This document shows, one piece after another, positions 1-9,021 of a stretch of DNA of 64,000 nt. Under the pieces are notes generated by a model. The model worked only from the letters and a program-made list of their open reading frames with translations, ran no database searches and was not told where the DNA came from. Position 1 is the first letter of the stretch, and the number at the start of each line of letters is the position of its first letter. Both the position numbers and the translations under genes were made by a program. The stretch is from Brevibacterium sp. S22. Its GTDB lineage: Bacteria; Actinomycetota; Actinomycetes; Actinomycetales; Brevibacteriaceae. Where the stretch lies: the NCBI RefSeq assembly GCF_004745485.1, contig NZ_RHFG01000022.1, positions 1 to 64,000 of the forward strand, in the 5' to 3' direction.

Positions 1-124
1 CACCACAGACGGGGTGATTTCTGGGATTGGGCACTGAACATGGTTGCAGAGCATGTTCAACCCGGTCTTGCCCTACTGACTACTGGGCAAACGGGCTATC
101 CTGTACACACATTTCGGCCTATAA

Positions 125-199
125 CCCGCCGAGGTGGCCGCTGCCTTCACAGCGCTCGAATCCCGGGCGACCACCGGAAAGATCATCCTCGAGCACTGA
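125..199 (+). pseudogene. Possible C-terminal remnant of a zinc-type alcohol dehydrogenase/quinone oxidoreductase
   Basis: One frame reads AEVAAAFTALESRATTGKII followed by LEH and a stop at 197-199. This resembles the usual C-terminus of medium-chain dehydrogenases (helix, then GKI-hydrophobic-hydrophobic tail). The same frame has a stop at 122-124, and I cannot recognise a continuation in the other frames back to the window edge. It is either a decayed tail or a frameshifted gene entering from the left. The identification rests on about 23 residues only. Confidence 0.35.
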
Positions 200-217
200 C
201 CGACGAGCAGCGAAGAG

Positions 218-1261
218 TCACCGCAGCACGAACCCGGGGACGAGTTCATCGAGCGGGTCGGTCTCGAAGGTCGAGGTGGCCACGCGGTGAGCACTGCCGG
301 TCACGATCGGGATGACCCCGTCAGCGATCTCTTCGAGAACACTCGCCCGAAATCGTGTGCCGACGATCGACTCGTGGATCAGGGACTGACCCGGTCTAAG
401 CTCGCCGGTGGCATGCAGAGCGGCTGCCCTCGCCGCCGTTCCTGAGCCGCAGGGTGAGCGGTCGACCTGGCCATCGGCGAAGATCGTGACATTGCGCTGA
501 TGCAGCTCGCCGGTGGGCAGGTTCCCGAATCGGTCGACGAAGATCGTCCCATAGACCCCGGAGAGGCGTTCGTCCTCGGGGTGGACGATGTGCGGATTCT
601 CCGCGAGACCTGCTTTGACCTCCCTGCCCACAGCGATGAGCGCGGTGAGGTTCTCGGGCACGACCAGTCCCGACCCGTCGACGGCAGCGTCGTCGAACTG
701 AACGGCGTCGAGCTGGGCGACATCGACGAGTGCGTAGAGCGCCCCGCCCCACGCGAGGTCGACCGATACCGGTCCCCAGCTGGTGGGGACCGGTATCCCC
801 GAGGCGACGAGACGGCTGGGCACATTGACGAAATCCACCGAGGTGGTCCGCCCCTGCGGATCCGTGTGCACCTGTGCGTGCACCCGACCCGAGGGGACAT
901 CGATCGTGACTTCGGTGGTCCCCGACGGATCGACCGCGACGATTCCGGACGTCACAGCCCACGCCCCGAGCGCCATCGTTCCGTGACCGCAGGCCGTGGA
1001 GAAGCCGTCCTTGTGCCAGAACAGGACTCCGAAATCTGCTCCGTCATCATCGGCAGCTGTGATGAAGCCTCCGTACATGTCCGCATGACCGCGCGGCTCG
1101 AAGCACAGCAGCCTGCGCAGATCATCGACCGCCGAGCCCGCAACGGCCCTCTCCCGCGCCTCGGCCACGCTCGATCCCGGGATCGCGACCGGAGGATCGG
1201 CGACGATGCGGAACGGCTCACCGGCAGTATGGAAATCGACGCTCGTGCAGATCGTGCTCAC
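218..1261 (-). CDS. Proline racemase family protein (probable hydroxyproline/proline-betaine epimerase)
   Basis: 347-residue cytoplasmic enzyme of the proline racemase/4-hydroxyproline epimerase family. Both catalytic cysteines of the racemase/epimerase type are present: Cys91 in TACGHGT and Cys271 in [10 protein letters not shown]. The trans-3-hydroxyproline dehydratase branch usually lacks one of them. The family abstracts the alpha proton with one Cys thiolate and reprotonates with the other. The ATG overlaps the stop of the upstream demethylase gene by four bases (ATGA at 1258-1261), so the two are almost certainly co-translated. With the StcD-like neighbour, GntR regulator and ProP-like transporter, a role in (hydroxy)proline-betaine or hydroxyproline catabolism is inferred. 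Racemase versus 4-hydroxyproline epimerase activity cannot be separated from sequence alone. Confidence 0.85.
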   Translation of the reverse strand: MSTICTSVDFHTAGEPFRIVADPPVAIPGSSVAEARERAVAGSAVDDLRRLLCFEPRGHADMYGGFITAADDDGADFGVLFWHKDGFSTACGHGTMALGAWAVTSGIVAVDPSGTTEVTIDVPSGRVHAQVHTDPQGRTTSVDFVNVPSRLVASGIPVPTSWGPVSVDLAWGGALYALVDVAQLDAVQFDDAAVDGSGLVVPENLTALIAVGREVKAGLAENPHIVHPEDERLSGVYGTIFVDRFGNLPTGELHQRNVTIFADGQVDRSPCGSGTAARAAALHATGELRPGQSLIHESIVGTRFRASVLEEIADGVIPIVTGSAHRVATSTFETDPLDELVPGFVLR

Positions 1262-3417
1262 AGACCCATTCCCACTCTCAGTCCCTCGAGCACGGCAGCA
1301 TGGACATTGCGGGAAGCGACCGCGTCACCGATCCGAAACAGCGCGAACGATGCGTCCGCCTCGGCGATGGTGGAAGTCGTCGGTTCGGCACCAGCCACGG
1401 CACCAGCGTGCGTGCTGACGGCTGCGGTGAGGTCCGGCTGCGGCCGTCCCCGCACCCACGCCTCAAGGTCCGTGGCCCCGCGGTTCGACGACTGCGACTT
1501 GAGTTCGAAATAGACCTCATCGTTCGGCGTCGTCCCGAAATCGACGACCACCGCATCGGTGACGACCTCGGTCTCCCGATCCGAATAGTCATTGCGCAGC
1601 ATCGCCACGATCTCCTTGCCCTCGATCCGCGGCTTCGCCGCCAGACGCTCGCCGAGGCGGACCTCGACTCCGAACTCGGAGAACACCTGAAGATAGGCGG
1701 GGGAGTTCATCGATCCCACATCGATGCCGATCGTGCGTTCGGGGCTGACGTAGGTGACCTGCTGGCCGACTCGCGCCAAGCGTTCGACGGCGTCGAGGGC
1801 CGGATAGAACCCGTGATCGTCGAAGACGAGCACCCGCTGTTTGGACCTGAGCCGGTCATCCATGACATCCCAGACGTCGAAGCTCGGTCCCTGCTCACGG
1901 AAGGGATACCCTGCGTCGGGGACTCCTCCTGTGGCGACGATGACGGCATCGGGCTCGAGCCCGAGGATGTCGTCCGCCTCGGCGAAGGTGTTCAGGCGCA
2001 GATCGACACCGTGCTTCTTGCACTGTTGGACGCGCCAGTCGATGATGCCGATGAGGTCGCGGCGGCGCTGCGAGCGGGCGGCGAGGCGGACCTGCCCGCC
2101 GGGGGCGTCGTCGGCCTCGAGCAGGGTCACGCGGTGGCCACGGACGGCCGCGACGCGGGCGGCCTCGAGCCCGGCGGGACCAGCACCGATGATGACGACA
2201 TGCTTGGGGCCGGATGTGACGTCGTGGGGGACCTCCTGCGGCAGGTCGGCCTCCCGGCCGGTGGCGGGATTGTGGATGCAGGTGGCCGACCCGGAGGTGT
2301 AGATCGAGTCGAGGCACATGTTCGCACCTACGCAGGGGCGGATGTCGTCCTCGCGTCCTTCGGCGACTTTGAGTGCCAGATGCGGGTCGGCCAGCTGGGC
2401 GCGGGTCATTCCGACGAGGTCGAGGCATCCGTCCGTGATCGCGAATCGGGCGGTCGCAGCGTCGGCGATGCGCGCGGCGTGGAGGACGGGCATGTCGATG
2501 GCCTCGCGGATGCGGCGACAGGTCTCGAGCCACGGTGCCGAGGGTGTGCCCATGCCGGGGATCGCCTCGGCGAGTTCGCGGTCCGAGTTGATCATCCCGA
2601 CATTGAGGTTGAGGAAGTCGATGCCGTGGTCGGTGTAGGTCCGGAGGATCTCGGTGGCCCTCGACTCGTCCATGCCGTCCTTGCGGCGCTCGTCGACGGC
2701 CATGCGGATGCCGAGGACGAAATCGTCCGGAACTGACGAGCGCACGGCATCGATGACGCGCATCGGGAACTTGATGAGATTCTCCATCTCGCCGGAGAAC
2801 TCGTCGTCGCGGTCGTTGAGCCACGGAGCGAGGAAGGAATCGAGCAGGTGCCCGGCATGCATGACCTCGAGCCCGTCGAATCCGGCGGCGGCCACGCGTT
2901 CGGCAGCGGCCGCGAAGTCTGCGACGATGCGATCCATATCGAAGTCCTCGAGCGCCTTCGTAAAGGAGCGGTGCGCTGCCTCGCGGGTCCGGGAAGCCGA
3001 GACCAGCGGCAGCCAGTCGCCGGCGAAGTTCGACGACCGGTGTCCTAAGTGGGTCGCCTGGATCATGATCGCCGTGCCTTCGTCGTGGCAGTCTTCGGCG
3101 ATCGCGGACAGCCACGGCACCACCTCGTCGGTGGACAGATCGATATTGCCGAACGCGGCGGGGGAGTCCTTGGACACGATGGCCGAGCCGCCGATCATCG
3201 TCAGGCCGACACCGCCGCGAGCCTTCTCCCGCTGGTAGAGCCGGTAGCGGTCCTTGGGCATGCCGAGCTCGGTGTATGCGGGCTCGTGCGAGGTCGAGAC
3301 GATGCGATTGCGCAGTGTGAGGCTGCCGAGCTCGAAGGGTTGGAGCAGCGGATCGTCGGACGTGCCGGTCGCAGACGTGGTCGGTGCAGGTGTGCCGGTT
3401 GCGGGGTCGGCGGTCAT
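1258..3417 (-). CDS. NADH:flavin oxidoreductase, N-methylproline/dimethylglycine demethylase-like (StcD/DgcA type)
   Basis: 719 residues. An Old Yellow Enzyme TIM barrel (about 25-355) is followed by an iron-sulfur loop and an FAD/NAD dinucleotide-binding region (GAGPAG at 411-416). The Fe-S loop has Cys362, Cys368 and Cys380, but Ala365 stands where trimethylamine dehydrogenase and 2,4-dienoyl-CoA reductase have their second Cys. As I recall, this C-x2-A-x2-C form is typical of the demethylases of proline betaine and dimethylglycine catabolism (StcD, DgcA). The expected reaction is oxidative N-demethylation of an N-methylated amino acid, releasing formaldehyde. It is the first gene of a two-gene operon with the proline-racemase-family enzyme and diverges from the GntR gene. 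The exact substrate is not known; a dienoyl-CoA reductase role is less likely given the neighbours. Confidence 0.82.
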   Translation of the reverse strand: MTADPATGTPAPTTSATGTSDDPLLQPFELGSLTLRNRIVSTSHEPAYTELGMPKDRYRLYQREKARGGVGLTMIGGSAIVSKDSPAAFGNIDLSTDEVVPWLSAIAEDCHDEGTAIMIQATHLGHRSSNFAGDWLPLVSASRTREAAHRSFTKALEDFDMDRIVADFAAAAERVAAAGFDGLEVMHAGHLLDSFLAPWLNDRDDEFSGEMENLIKFPMRVIDAVRSSVPDDFVLGIRMAVDERRKDGMDESRATEILRTYTDHGIDFLNLNVGMINSDRELAEAIPGMGTPSAPWLETCRRIREAIDMPVLHAARIADAATARFAITDGCLDLVGMTRAQLADPHLALKVAEGREDDIRPCVGANMCLDSIYTSGSATCIHNPATGREADLPQEVPHDVTSGPKHVVIIGAGPAGLEAARVAAVRGHRVTLLEADDAPGGQVRLAARSQRRRDLIGIIDWRVQQCKKHGVDLRLNTFAEADDILGLEPDAVIVATGGVPDAGYPFREQGPSFDVWDVMDDRLRSKQRVLVFDDHGFYPALDAVERLARVGQQVTYVSPERTIGIDVGSMNSPAYLQVFSEFGVEVRLGERLAAKPRIEGKEIVAMLRNDYSDRETEVVTDAVVVDFGTTPNDEVYFELKSQSSNRGATDLEAWVRGRPQPDLTAAVSTHAGAVAGAEPTTSTIAEADASFALFRIGDAVASRNVHAAVLEGLRVGMGL

Positions 3418-3477
3418 GGGTTCCTCCTTCGTTGCAGGAACGTCATTGTGGGAACGGCCCCACTGGGGAGCCAGATG

Positions 3478-3491
3478 GGTAATCGATTACC
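3478..3491. promoter_or_regulatory. 14-bp perfect palindrome in the divergent promoter region of the demethylase and GntR genes
   Basis: GGTAATCGATTACC is a perfect palindrome 61 bp upstream of the demethylase start codon and 114 bp upstream of the GntR start. A TTGACA hexamer reading toward the demethylase lies at 3529-3534, so the palindrome would fall near the transcription start or just downstream. It is a plausible operator for the divergently encoded GntR repressor. This is inferred from position and symmetry only. Confidence 0.45.
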
Positions 3492-3604
3492 GACTACCTG
3501 CTTCAATGGTGCGATCTCGCGGTTATGCTGTCAATAGTCATCGAGCAGATCGCGGCTCAGAAAGTGAGCGGACGGGCCGACCACGATTCGAAGGGGAGTG
3601 TGAG

Positions 3605-4324
3605 ATGGAGCGAGCGAGACCGCCGGCCGAATCGCTGCGCGAGCAGGCATTGGGCATCATCCGCGACGCCATCACCGCAGGTGAACTCGCCGAGGATCGC
3701 ATCTACTCCGCAGCGGGCCTGGCCAAGCAGCTGGGCATTTCGCTCAGTCCGGTGCGCGAAGCGATGATGGCGCTCGTGACCGAAGGGACCGTCGAAGCCG
3801 TGCCCAATCGCGGATTCCGACTGGTGAAGATCACCGAGGCCGACCTCGAGGAGATCATCCGCATCCGCGTGCTCCTCGCTGCCCCCGCTGCCAGGCAGCT
3901 CGCCGAAGCCGGCAGCGACGATTCCGTCGGCGGCGACAGCAGCAGGGAGTCAGACGCTCAGCCCGGACCGACGACCAAGGGCGAGGCGGTCAGCCGACTG
4001 CGCGAACTCGCTGCGGCAACCGTGGCCGCGGCGGAGTCAGGTGGGTTCGCCGAGTTCTACACGCAGGACCGCAGATTCCACGAGGCCCTGCTCGAACACG
4101 GCCTCGGCTCACGCGCGGCCGCGATCAGCCTGCGCCTGCGCGATCAATCGCGGCTCTACCGGCATCTGGAGCAGATCGGGGCCATCGCCGTCGACTCCGC
4201 CCGCGAGCTGCCGGTCATCGTCGACCTCATCGAAGCCGGGCAGGCCGCCGAGGCGGCCGACCTCGTCACGTCGAACCTCTACTTCTTCAAGCGCTTCCCC
4301 GCCGCGGTCGAAGCCGAATCCTAG
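3605..4324 (+). CDS. GntR family transcriptional regulator (FCD domain)
   Basis: 239 residues from the ATG at 3605, which follows an AAGGGGAG ribosome site; the open frame extends far upstream but without a better start. An N-terminal winged helix (about 8-75, with the recognition segment GISLSPVREAMMALVTEG) is followed by an all-helical FCD ligand domain that ends in a SNLYFFKRF helix. Residues 105-130 form a Ser/Gly/Asp-rich insertion in the linker. FCD regulators sense small carboxylates or amino acids. It diverges from the demethylase operon and converges with the transporter gene, so it most likely controls both in response to a proline-derived metabolite. The effector is unknown. Confidence 0.88.
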   Translation: MERARPPAESLREQALGIIRDAITAGELAEDRIYSAAGLAKQLGISLSPVREAMMALVTEGTVEAVPNRGFRLVKITEADLEEIIRIRVLLAAPAARQLAEAGSDDSVGGDSSRESDAQPGPTTKGEAVSRLRELAAATVAAAESGGFAEFYTQDRRFHEALLEHGLGSRAAAISLRLRDQSRLYRHLEQIGAIAVDSARELPVIVDLIEAGQAAEAADLVTSNLYFFKRFPAAVEAES

Positions 4325-4377
4325 GCCGCGCGGCCACTCTGCCGAATCCGGGGCCGGAGTCCCCCGGGAAGCCGAAA

Positions 4378-4415
4378 CGGCGCTGGGCCGTCCCCAGGGG
4401 GACGGCCCAGCGCCG
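4378..4415. terminator. Bidirectional hairpin terminator between convergent genes
   Basis: Two perfectly complementary 18-base arms (4378-4395 and 4398-4415) form a GC-rich hairpin between the convergent GntR and transporter stop codons. No clear T-run follows on either strand. Shared termination is inferred from location and stem strength. Confidence 0.7.
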
Positions 4416-4475
4416 CAGTGCATCGGTCAGACGAATTCGTCGACCACAGGCGCCTCGATCAGGCGGGAATCTCGA

Positions 4476-6014
4476 TCAGGCAGGTGCCTTGTCGGGGTCG
4501 ACATCGACGATGGGCATCGCTTCGAGGTCGATGTCCGGATTGTCGTCCTGAGTGCGGGCGAGCTCGACAGCTTCCTCGTGGGTGTTCACCGTCGGGAACG
4601 ATCCCGGCAGCGGCCTATGCGCCGATTCCTTCATGAGCAGCACCGCCACAAGGGCGAGGACCGAGAAGAACATGATGTAGAAAGCGGGCATATAGGAGTT
4701 GCCGGTGAGGTCGATGAGCGCCTGAGCGAACAGCGGAGTCGTGCCGCCGAACAGGGACACGCCGAGGTTGAACGTCAGGCCCATCGCACCGTAGCGCGAG
4801 GCCGTCGGGAACAGCGCGGGCAGCGTCGAAGCGAGGCACGCGATGTAGAACCCGGCCGGCAGCGCGACCATGAACAGCGCCACCATCACCGCCCACATCT
4901 CGCCGATCTGCATGACGGCGAAGGCGGGAACGATGAGCACGATCGTCATGATCGCGGCCGCGATGAAGACGAACCTGCGTCCCAGCCTGTCCGAGAGCTT
5001 GCCGATGAGCGGCAGGCACAGCGACATGACGACGAGGACGGGGATCGTGGCCACGGCTGCCTGGACGTTCGAGACCTTGACGGTCTCCTCCAGATAGGTG
5101 GGCATGAAGCTCGTCAGCGCATAGCCGACCGTCTGCGAACCCGCGACGATGGCGATGCCGAGGAGGATCTCCCTCCAGAAGTGGCGGACGACGCCGATGA
5201 GGCCGTGGCGGGCGTACTTGTCGTCCTTGACCTTGATGTCGCGGCCGGCCTGCTCGCTCGACTCGAAGCTCGGGGTCTCGGGGATCTTCAGGCGGAACCA
5301 GATGGCGACAGCGCCGAGCGGGATCGCGATGAGGAACGGGATCCTCCAACCGCCGTCGAGCATGGCGTTCTCGCCGTAGATGCTCGTGGAGATGACGGTC
5401 GTGATGGCCACGGTTCCGGCACCGGCGGCGAAGCCGAGGTAGGAGCCGACGTCGAGCCAGGATGCCCAGAAGCCGCGGGTCTTGTCCGGGGCGAACTCGG
5501 AGACGTAGGTGGTGGCCCCGGCGTACTCGCCGCCGGTGGAGAAGCCCTGGATCATCTTGAGCAGGTAGAGCGGGATGATCACCCACAGGCCGACCTGGGC
5601 TGATGTGGGCAGGACGCCGATGAGGGCGGTGGCGGTGGCCATCGTGGCCATGGTGAAGAACAGGACCTTCTGGCGGCCGATCTTGTCGCCGAGGGGCCCG
5701 AGCACCATGCCGCCGAGCGGCCGGACGAGGAACGACACGGCGAAGCCGAACAGCGTCACGAGCAGACCCATCTGCGGGTCCATGCCGGAGGTGAACACTG
5801 CGGTCATGGTCACCGCGAGGTAGCCGTAGACGCCGAAGTCGAACCATTCCATGAAGTTGCCGACCGTGGTGCCTCCGATGGCGGTGCGGATCGACTTGGT
5901 TTCGACGACGATGCAGTCATCGGCCTCGAGACGCTTCTGTTTCTTGATTGCACGCCGTTCCTTGCGGGACGGCTTCTTGTCTGTCTGCGCGGGTCTGTCG
6001 TGGCCTTCTGACAT
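4476..6014 (-). CDS. MFS transporter, metabolite:H+ symporter (MHS/ProP-like) family
   Basis: 512-residue 12-helix permease. Near residue 55 it carries the MHS hallmark GNFMEWFDFGVYGYL, the segment shared with the proline/betaine transporter ProP. The cytoplasmic loop after helix 2 has the MFS motif GPLGDKIGRQ, and the longer N-terminus is basic and hydrophilic. Such proteins import osmolytes or small carboxylates with protons. Its place next to the demethylase and racemase-family genes suggests uptake of proline betaine, hydroxyproline betaine or a related substrate for catabolism. It converges on the GntR gene and has its own 348-bp upstream region. Substrate is inferred from context. Confidence 0.85.
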   Translation of the reverse strand: MSEGHDRPAQTDKKPSRKERRAIKKQKRLEADDCIVVETKSIRTAIGGTTVGNFMEWFDFGVYGYLAVTMTAVFTSGMDPQMGLLVTLFGFAVSFLVRPLGGMVLGPLGDKIGRQKVLFFTMATMATATALIGVLPTSAQVGLWVIIPLYLLKMIQGFSTGGEYAGATTYVSEFAPDKTRGFWASWLDVGSYLGFAAGAGTVAITTVISTSIYGENAMLDGGWRIPFLIAIPLGAVAIWFRLKIPETPSFESSEQAGRDIKVKDDKYARHGLIGVVRHFWREILLGIAIVAGSQTVGYALTSFMPTYLEETVKVSNVQAAVATIPVLVVMSLCLPLIGKLSDRLGRRFVFIAAAIMTIVLIVPAFAVMQIGEMWAVMVALFMVALPAGFYIACLASTLPALFPTASRYGAMGLTFNLGVSLFGGTTPLFAQALIDLTGNSYMPAFYIMFFSVLALVAVLLMKESAHRPLPGSFPTVNTHEEAVELARTQDDNPDIDLEAMPIVDVDPDKAPA

Positions 6015-6362
6015 CAGAGGTTCCTCGTTTCAGCTGCTGCTAGGCAAGTTGCAGGGCCGAGTCGCCGGAAGGGAGCGAGCTCTGCGCGGCAGTTGCTGTC
6101 GGATTTCGACAATGCAGAATATCCTTGCGTGGCGTTGAGAGCATGTCAATAAAAATTGTGACACAGTTCACGCTGAATGCACCGCATGGCAGTTGTCTTC
6201 ATTGAAATTCACCCAGTGGTCTAATAAATACCCAACAGAAGTCTTGACTAATTGTGTGTTCGACGTTGAGGGATGCCGGTATGGCCGCGGCTGGCAGAGG
6301 GCGCCCGAACGCGGCAGTCCCCGCCGAGGGCGAACTCGGCGGGGACGGTGGGGATGCGGCGG
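6015..6362. other. 348-bp intergenic region with an AT-rich promoter-like segment
   Basis: No credible gene. The part from about 6130 to 6260 is much more AT-rich than the surroundings, with runs such as AATAAAAATTG and TAATAAATA. A TTGACA hexamer reads toward the transporter gene at 6144-6149, so this is probably its promoter region. The right end holds the hairpin of the decarboxylase gene (6317-6346). Confidence 0.5.
6317..6346 (-). terminator. Hairpin downstream of the decarboxylase gene
   Basis: Perfect 12-base arms, GTCCCCGCCGAG and its complement, around a 6-base loop, 17 bp past the decarboxylase stop codon. There is no strong T-run, so it is either a weak intrinsic terminator or a 3' end stabiliser. 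Confidence 0.6.
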
Positions 6363-7916
6363 TCAGTTCCTGACGACGCGGTAGGTCTCGAGGGCGGGAT
6401 CGACGGCACCGCGGACATGCCCGGAGGGGCTGGCCGCGACGGCCTGGAGGAAGCCGATCGTCTCAGCGGTGATCTCCTCACCGGGCAGGACATTGGGGAT
6501 GCCGGGAGGATAGGCGGCCAGCGAACTGACGCTCACCCGGCCCACCGCCTCGGCGGCGGTGACGAGTTCGGAATCGGCGAAGTACGCCTCACGCGGGGTC
6601 ATCGCCAGCCGACCGGCCATGGGCAGCGACGGCAGCGCATCTCCTGCGGCGGACCCGGCATCGGTCGTCTCCTGTGCCGCGGTCTCGAGACGCAGGGTCT
6701 CCAGAGCCTCGATGAGGCGCCCGATGTCCGGTGACTTTCCGATGCCGATGAGGGCGACGAGGGTGGTCGCCGTCGACATCTCAGGGAAGATGTCGAACTC
6801 CTCGGCCAGGCGCTTGCGCACCGTGTGACCGTCGAGTCCGGTGGCGGTGATGTCGATGGGCAGGCGGAACGGGTCGATGTCGACGACATCGGCATGGCCG
6901 AGGAATTCGCCCGACAGCAGGTGGTAGCGGTCGGTGGCCTCGATCTGCGCGCGGACCTGGCGGATGTTCTCCAGCGAATCCGTGATCGCCTCGGTCGAGG
7001 TCATGAGTTCCCGGCGGGCCAGGTCGATCGAGGCCATGAGATGCGCGTTCTCGCTTGTGGAGGCGGTCATCATAAAGGCGCGCGCCAGAGCCGGCTCGAG
7101 CCGATCGGCGAACTCGGTGTCGCCGAGGTGGAGCAGCGCGGACTGAGTGAGCGAACCTGCGAGCTTGTGGGTGCTCATGATGACGATGTCCGCGCCCTGG
7201 GTCACGGGCGAAGCCGGCAGGTCAGGGTGGAAGCCGAAGTGCGCACCCCAGGCGGCATCGATGATCAGTGCCGCACCGGCGGAATGGGCCACCTCGGCGA
7301 GGGACTCGACGTCGGCGACGGCACCGAAGTAGCTCGGGGTCACGAGGTAGACGGCGGTCACCGGCTCGGGATGGCTGCGGATGGCCCTGCGCAGGGAATC
7401 GGGGGTGACGCCGTGGGCGATGCCGTTGACCTCGTCGACGTTCGGGTAGACGAAGCCGGGGTTGAGCCCGGCGAGCACGATGCCGTCGACGAAGCTCGAA
7501 TGCGCGCTGCGCTGAGTGACGACGCCGGACCCGAGGGTGCCGACGGCCAGGGCGGCCATGCGATTGCCCTGCGAGGAGCCGTTGGTGAGGAACCAGGTGC
7601 GGCGGGCGCCCCAGGCCTCGGCGGCCAGGCGCAGGGCTTCGTCCTTCGGGGTGTGCGAGCCGAGGTCGATGCCGTCGAAGAGCGGGGGGATGTCCAGGGA
7701 GAGGGTGTGCTCGCCGAAGAATTCGGCCTGACCTGCGGAGATGCCCTCGCTGGTGCCTCCGTGCCCGGGGGTGGACAGGAACAGCGAATTGCGGTCGGCC
7801 GCATGCTCCAGCGCTTCGGCATAGGGCGCGCGGGACTGCGTGAGGGCAGGATGCGTCGGCGACCCCGAGGAGGAGTGCGGGGCCGGGGGCATGGGGGAGT
7901 CCTGATGCACGGTCAT
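6363..7916 (-). CDS. Orn/Lys/Arg decarboxylase family PLP-dependent enzyme
   Basis: 517 residues, fold-type I PLP enzyme with the major domain of ornithine/lysine/arginine decarboxylases. Seen motifs: TPGHGG at 49-54, the PLP-contacting Asp220 (IIDAAWGAHFGFH) and the Schiff-base lysine Lys251 in STHKLAGSLTQ. It is shorter than the 700-residue wing-containing E. coli decarboxylases and matches the compact Bacillus SpeA/YaaO-like form. The reaction would be decarboxylation of a basic amino acid to a polyamine precursor; arginine versus lysine or ornithine cannot be resolved here. A LysR regulator diverges from it across 91 bp, which suggests dedicated control. Confidence 0.85.
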   Translation of the reverse strand: MTVHQDSPMPPAPHSSSGSPTHPALTQSRAPYAEALEHAADRNSLFLSTPGHGGTSEGISAGQAEFFGEHTLSLDIPPLFDGIDLGSHTPKDEALRLAAEAWGARRTWFLTNGSSQGNRMAALAVGTLGSGVVTQRSAHSSFVDGIVLAGLNPGFVYPNVDEVNGIAHGVTPDSLRRAIRSHPEPVTAVYLVTPSYFGAVADVESLAEVAHSAGAALIIDAAWGAHFGFHPDLPASPVTQGADIVIMSTHKLAGSLTQSALLHLGDTEFADRLEPALARAFMMTASTSENAHLMASIDLARRELMTSTEAITDSLENIRQVRAQIEATDRYHLLSGEFLGHADVVDIDPFRLPIDITATGLDGHTVRKRLAEEFDIFPEMSTATTLVALIGIGKSPDIGRLIEALETLRLETAAQETTDAGSAAGDALPSLPMAGRLAMTPREAYFADSELVTAAEAVGRVSVSSLAAYPPGIPNVLPGEEITAETIGFLQAVAASPSGHVRGAVDPALETYRVVRN

Positions 7917-7979
7917 GTGTCCAGATTAAAGAGATGAGCAGGTGCGAGAGAATAGCAACTTTCCTCCCTTGCTGTATAG

Positions 7980-7994
7980 TGAGTATTGAACTCA
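7980..7994. promoter_or_regulatory. LysR-type operator candidate between the decarboxylase and LysR genes
   Basis: TGAGT-ATTGA-ACTCA is a perfect inverted repeat with a 5-bp spacer, ending 13 bp before the LysR start codon. It fits the size of LysR-type T-N11-A boxes. TATAGT (7975-7980), just before it, could be a -10 element. It is placed to serve both divergent genes; binding is inferred. Confidence 0.45.
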
Positions 7995-8007
7995 ATGGGG
8001 GAGATCA

Positions 8008-9012
8008 ATGGAACCTCTGGACACTCGCGGGCTCACCGCTCTGCGTGCCGTCGCCGAGACCGGATCCGTCGCCGCGGCCGCCGGGGCGCTGCAGTGGAGC
8101 CAGCCGACGGTCAACCATCATCTGCGCAATCTGGAGCGGGTCCTGGGCGCCACTCTGCTCGATCGGACCCCGCGCGGATCGCAGCCGACGACCGTGGGCA
8201 GTCTCGTGGTGACCCGGGCTGTGGAGATCCTCGGTCTGTGCCAGCGACTCGGCGCCGAGGTGGCTCTCTGGCGCGAATCTCAGGCGGTGCCGGTGCGCAT
8301 CGGGGCCGTGCCGACGGTCGGGGCCCGGGTCATCCCGCGTCTGCACGATCAGCTTCAGGCCCGCCCCAGGTGGCAGACCCGTGACGAGGCGGTCGCCGGC
8401 GACCGGACGGATGTCCTCACCGCGGCCCTGGATGTGACGATGGACGAGCACGCGAAGCTCGTCGCCCGCCTCGAGTCCGGGGACCTCGACCTTGCGCTGC
8501 TCGTGTCGACCGATCTCGATCGGACGTGGATTCCGGCCACGCTCACCGCCGCCCACCTGTATTCGGAGCGGCTGTTCCTGTGCGTGCCGAAGTCCATCGG
8601 TCCGATCAGAGTGGACGACCACGGGCTGCCGGACCTCACGGCACTCGTCTCACAGACCTGGGCGTTCAGCATCGACCCCGGTGACGCCATCGACGAAGTG
8701 GTCCGCTCCTTCTGCCTGAGCGCCGGGTTCGAACCCCGGGTGGGGATGAGGATGGATGACTATGCGGCCATCAACCGGATGATCTCGGCCGGTCTGGCAG
8801 TGGCGATGATCCCCGAATCCTCGCTCTCGACCGATGACGACATCGAGGTCATCCCGATGCCGCTGAGTGCCTGCCGTCGTGACGTTCTGCTCGTCTCCCG
8901 CTCCGCGCAGCCGCAGGCGCGCACCCGGCACGATCCGATCGTCGACGCCCACAACTCCGCCATCGCCGAGGTGGTCGTCGACGTCCGCGCTGTCACCCGG
9001 CGGTGGCGGTGA
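8008..9012 (+). CDS. LysR family transcriptional regulator
   Basis: 334 residues with a strong GGGGGAG ribosome site. The N-terminal winged helix-turn-helix covers about 1-62 (LTALRAVAETGSVAAAAGAL, then QPTVNHHLRNLERVLG), followed by a periplasmic-binding-like effector domain. A Pro/Arg-rich stretch near residues 110-125 looks like an insertion between the linker helix and effector domain. It diverges from the decarboxylase gene, and LysR regulators usually control the divergent neighbour and themselves. The effector is probably a basic amino acid or polyamine; that part is inference. Confidence 0.88.
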   Translation: MEPLDTRGLTALRAVAETGSVAAAAGALQWSQPTVNHHLRNLERVLGATLLDRTPRGSQPTTVGSLVVTRAVEILGLCQRLGAEVALWRESQAVPVRIGAVPTVGARVIPRLHDQLQARPRWQTRDEAVAGDRTDVLTAALDVTMDEHAKLVARLESGDLDLALLVSTDLDRTWIPATLTAAHLYSERLFLCVPKSIGPIRVDDHGLPDLTALVSQTWAFSIDPGDAIDEVVRSFCLSAGFEPRVGMRMDDYAAINRMISAGLAVAMIPESSLSTDDDIEVIPMPLSACRRDVLLVSRSAQPQARTRHDPIVDAHNSAIAEVVVDVRAVTRRWR

Positions 9013-9021
9013 CGCACCGTC

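Noticed and set aside
4041-5603. A 520-codon open frame on the plus strand over the MHS transporter gene
   Set aside because: It runs antisense to a clear 12-helix permease, has an Arg/His/Asp-rich composition typical of high-GC shadow frames, and shows no family motif.
8721-8735. GGTTCGAACCCC resembling a tRNA T-loop
   Set aside because: It lies within the LysR coding region (Gly-Phe-Glu-Pro-Arg) and no acceptor or anticodon stem can be formed around it.
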